Assembly: GCA_007449985.2 (NCBI GenBank)
Contig: VIIQ02000575.1
Location: 505,001 to 569,000 of the forward strand
Direction: 5' to 3'
Origin: Desmodesmus armatus
Taxonomy: Eukaryota > Chlorophyta > Chlorophyceae > Sphaeropleales > Scenedesmaceae
Length of the DNA stretch: 64,000 nt
Numbering within the stretch: the stretch's first letter is position 1; the number at the start of each line of letters is the position of its first letter. The translations under genes were made by a program, and so were the position numbers. Below, in pieces: positions 60,905 to 64,000 of the stretch. The notes under the pieces are model-generated. The model was given only the letters and a program-made list of their open reading frames with translations, was not told where the DNA came from and ran no database searches.

Positions 60905-62529
60905 CGGCCTCTGGATCCGATCAGCCACCTGGTTATTGCACACGTTGTGGCCCAGAAAACTATTTGTCAGCTGTCAGCAGACGGGCTTTTCAGCAAATTC
61001 ATCCATGCCCATGGGCATGTCGAGTCGCACTCACGCTGGGTGCATCAGCCTTGACCGACCGTGCACTTGATGCAAACGGACACTGCGCTTCCCATGGAAA
61101 GCTGACGTCCAGCCAGGACGCACTGATCATCTTCGCATCCGCTGAGCTGTTGTGATTGCTGTCTTTGTGGTCTAGACCAGATCTGTGCTATTCGTAACCC
61201 TCTATTATTGCGATCAGCCTTTGGAAATATGCGTGTGGGCGATCAGACCTTCTGTAACTTTTTCCCGCCCTTCCAGAACTAGGTGTTGGGGTTCAAGGCG
61301 CTACATTTTCATGGGAGTCCCTTTTGTTGGGCTGTAATAAGATCGCAGAGGCTGGCTAGCTAGTTGACGAGGGCACATTTACTGTGTCAGAAAGCACAAT
61401 GTCCAAGGAGGCCCAGGGTACACAGTCGCTCTGGGCGCCAAACCTGAGTGCTCAAGTTGCAGCTTGTGGTGCCAATGGCACCATTTCATAGGAGGGTGCT
61501 GGTGCCTGCGATACAGCCACCTCTCCTAACCTCTCTCACACCACAGCTACCCTGACAGGGTGCACTTGTTCATCATGCACACATGCTTGTCGAGCAAAAG
61601 ACAGTGTGCAAGCATATCCTGATGATGGAGTAGTGTCTGTCAATGCATCTAGCCCACATGTACTTCCCAATGCAGCTTTCTGTCAAACGTCCACCTGATA
61701 TTACAACGCATCCTCAGCTCTTAGACAATGAAACCAAACTCCAACTCCACAACTTCGGACGTCTGTCAATGCAACTCAAAGTGTTCCATCTGCAGTTGAT
61801 GGTGCACCCCAGTACTCACCCTCTGCCATAAGCACCCTCAGGCATGCTGTGCACATGTCACATCATATCATGGCCATCTGCTAGCGCTATCGGTGCTGCT
61901 GCTGCTGCTGCCCCTGCTGAGCTGCAGCTGGCCAGTGCTTGCCTCCGTGTCTGACCCTGCTGCCCCCTGCTGCAAGGTGTCAAAGATGGGCTCACTGTCT
62001 GGTCTGCAGCGTCCCCCATCCATCCCTTCCCACACTGTGCACCCGGCAGGCAAAGTCTGCAATTTCTGCCCTGACAGCACATGCCGTAGCAACTTCAGCA
62101 CTATTTTTCTTACCAAGGGAGGGGGGACTCCTGCCAGCTGTGTGCCAGCATCGGCCCCGCCGCCGCAGCTGCAGTGGCTGCCGCAGCCGGGATTGCAGGC
62201 TGCTGCAGCAGCTGCTGTGCTGTTCAGCTGGTCCCAACCTTTGTCGTAAGTCTTGCTGCTGCTGAGTGCTGGCTTCTGAATGGCAGCAGCCTGTGCTGCT
62301 GCTGCTGCTGCTGTTGTGCCTGTGCTTGTGCAGTTCCAGTTGCTTCTGCCTGCACCCTGCCACTCTGTCCACCACAGTGATGGCTGCTGCTACAGAGGTG
62401 CCGGCTGCAGCAGCAGCCGGTGCTGTGCTGCTAGTTGCTCAGTGGTAGTACTGCCAGTGTGGGCCGAACCACCACATCAGCAGAACTGTTACGCCAGGGG
62501 GGGGGGGGCGTTGTGGCTACTGAATGCAT
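60905..62529. other. Intergenic or unresolved exons
   Basis: No firm gene. A minus-strand open frame at 61868-62116 (KIVLKLLRHVLSGQKLQTLP and SEPIFDTLQQG) looks natural and could be a 3' exon of the terminal gene, but I could not place its splice sites. An ATG cluster near 61000-61022 (minus) could be an earlier start for the SR/WG paralogue. Confidence 0.35.
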
Positions 62530-62540
62530 TCAGTAGCCAC
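62513..62540. repeat. 28-bp perfect palindrome across a stop codon
   Basis: GTGGCTACTGAATG and its exact reverse complement abut, giving a 28-bp palindrome. It spans the TGA stop (62530-62532) of the terminal minus-strand gene and is followed on the minus strand by a run of C (G on plus). It might form an mRNA hairpin at the 3' end. Confidence 0.85.
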
Positions 62541-64000
62541 ATGGCATGGTGCTGGTGTGCTGCCAACCAGAGCATGGGTCAGCACCAGCCTCGTGCTGAC
62601 CTGCTGCTGCTGCTGCCTGCTTGGGACCCCAGCTTTCCTGCACCTGGCCGTGCTGGGGTGCCTGCTGGCTGTGCTGGGCATTGGCTGGGATGAACTCTGC
62701 TAGGGTTGGGACAGCAGGGTTGAGCACCTGTGGTGGACCAGCAGGGTTCAGCATCTGCTGAGCAGCAGCAGGGTTCCTCCGCCGCCGCCGCCGCACCCGT
62801 GAGGCAGCAGGGTTGGGCATCTCTGGTGGCTGGACGCGTTGCATGTGCATGTGCATGTGCATGCCTCCTGCTTCTGGCCCTTCATGCATGCCTCCTGCTT
62901 CTGGCCCTTCATGTGCTGCTGTGGTCCTGCATGGGGTGCCCTGTGCCCCATTGCTGCTGCATGTGGCTGCCAAGGTGTGTTGTCAGGCCCTGCTGCTGCT
63001 GCCTCCCAGTTGTGTGCTGGTGCTGCTGCTGGCGGGGACTGCCATGATGCTGGCTTGAGGGTGCCACCTGCTGCTGCCTCCCAGTGTCCTGCTGGTGCTG
63101 CTGGTGGGTCCGTCGCACCCACAGCACCGTCATGGTGCTCAGCACTGTGCTGAGCACCGTGCAGCATGACACCAGTGCTGAGTGGTGCATGCTGGTAACT
63201 GTTCCCTGCTGCTACCTGCCAGTGTCCTACAGGTGCTTGTGCTGCTTGCGAGCCCCTAGCACCCACAGCACCGTGCTTATTGCCATGCTGCATCATGACA
63301 GCAATACCAGGTGGTGCTGGGCCTGTGCTGAGGCCTGCAGCTTGCTGCTGGAGGTGCTGTGGCTGTTGCTGCTGCTGCTGGCCCTGCGCTGAGCTGTCCC
63401 AAGAGTGCTGGTGCTGTTGCTGTTGCGGCTGAGTGTGTGCTGTGCTGTCCCATGGGTTCTTGGGAAGGTTGAAACACATGTCGGGGCCTGCTGGTGGGGC
63501 TACTGGTGACTGCCAGGATGCCCTGTTGCTGAGGCGTCGGCCTGCACGCTGCTGCTTGTGCTGGGGCCACCTGCACTGGGGACCTAGGCCTGTGTACCGC
63601 TGTGCAGCCTGGTGCTGGCGCTGCTGGTGCTGGTGCTGGTGGTGTGGAGTGAGGGCTGCTGCCAGCAGCCCCAGTGGGGCCCTGCTGCTGCCATTGTCCG
63701 CTGGTGCTGCTGCAAGCTTTTGTGTTGGGCCATGAGGGGTGACTAGCTGCGGCGTTGCAGCACTGCCAACAGGTGCAGCAGGTGCAGGAGCAGCAGCAGC
63801 AGCAGACGGTGCAGGAGAGGGAGGACGGATGTCCCACCCGCTGCTGCTGCAGCGGCCGAACCCTTCCTGCTGCGGCTGTTGCTGCTGTCGGTGCTGTCGG
63901 TGCTGCTGCAAGCTGGTGTGTGGGCGACCCGGGGTCACTGGCTGCGGCGTTGCAGCACTGCCAACAGGTGCAGCAGGTGCAGGAGCAGCAGCAGCAGCAG
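62530..64000 (-). CDS. Gln/Ala/Trp-rich protein, 5' part beyond the window, frame break inside
   Basis: The minus-strand frame is open from the window edge to about 62.84 kb, then continues in another frame to a stop at 62530. The protein is Gln/His/Ala-rich with spaced tryptophans: NPWDSTAHTQ, HSWDSSAQG, VGHWQVAAG, AGHWEAAAG, HNWEAAAAG, NTPWQPHAA and, after the break, QESWGPKQ. PAAPVGSAATPQ occurs twice, 65 codons apart. Near 62.84-62.91 kb there are two copies of a 27-bp unit and a CATGCA microsatellite, where the frame changes. The second part has MPNPAASRVRRRRRRNPAAA and LNPAVPTLAEFIPANAQ. No family recognised; the spaced Trp in disordered context recalls the WG proteins nearby. Confidence 0.45.
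63746..64000 (-). repeat. In-frame tandem repeat at the window edge
   Basis: A block starting GCTGCGGCGTTGCAGCACTG occurs at 63746 and again at 63941, an offset of 195 bp (65 codons), with the second copy running to the end of the window. Both encode the PAAPVGSAATPQ peptide on the minus strand. Confidence 0.85.

Noticed and set aside
61190..61470. Search for a tRNA or other small structured RNA
   Set aside because: GGTTCAA-like bases near 61291 caught attention, but no acceptor stem or anticodon arm could be folded around them.

Overview
The window looks like nuclear DNA of a green alga (Chlorophyta). It carries a plastid-type phosphoenolpyruvate/phosphate translocator with a transit-peptide-like N-terminus. 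It also has a plant-lineage coiled-coil protein of the At4g15545 type, and a membrane receptor-like kinase of the TKL style seen in chlorophytes. Genes have many short GT-AG introns, and the sequence is saturated with CAG/GCA triplets that give poly-Gln and poly-Ala tracts. I cannot name the genus. All gene models below are assembled by eye from splice sites and reading phase. No RNA genes, CRISPR arrays or complete transposons were recognised.

Layout. 0.8-8.3 kb (+): 13-exon receptor-like kinase. 8.3-13.5 kb: repeat-bearing DNA with no supported gene. 13.6-15.9 kb (-): RRP15-like ribosome-biogenesis protein, divergent from a very Gln/Ala-rich protein at 16.2-22.6 kb (+). 22.9-23.4 kb (+): a small two-exon protein. 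24.9-28.6 kb (-): PEP/phosphate translocator, divergent from the At4g15545-like gene at 28.9-31.4 kb (+). 33.4-34.9 kb (-): eIF5A. 36.7-40.8 kb (-): protein with a split PHD-like zinc finger. 41.8-49.1 kb (-): a very large SR-type protein with eight WG-centred repeats. 49.8-53.1 kb (-): F-box-like/LRR protein with a coiled-coil tail. 53.1-58.2 kb: mostly empty, with a striking compound palindrome. 58.2-60.9 kb (-): a smaller paralogue of the SR/WG protein. 62.5 kb to the window end (-): a Gln/Ala/Trp-rich gene cut by the window edge.

How things fit. RRP15 (60S maturation) and eIF5A (translation) are housekeeping genes, and the translocator is plastid metabolism. The most interesting content is at 36-61 kb. 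The two SR-type proteins share an N-terminal domain, an intron at the same place and phase, an RS region, WG motifs and a C-terminal helical module. The zinc-finger protein between 36.7 and 40.8 kb appears to share the C-terminal module. This looks like a small lineage-specific family of RNA- or chromatin-associated scaffold proteins. WG motifs in a disordered context resemble Argonaute-hook platforms, but that link is an inference.

A second theme is structural. In three unrelated genes (kinase, RRP15, translocator) the 3' splice site plus the start of the following exon is duplicated within the upstream intron. In the F-box/LRR gene a whole exon pair is duplicated. Several low-complexity coding stretches have single frame breaks; assembly error cannot be separated from real variation here.
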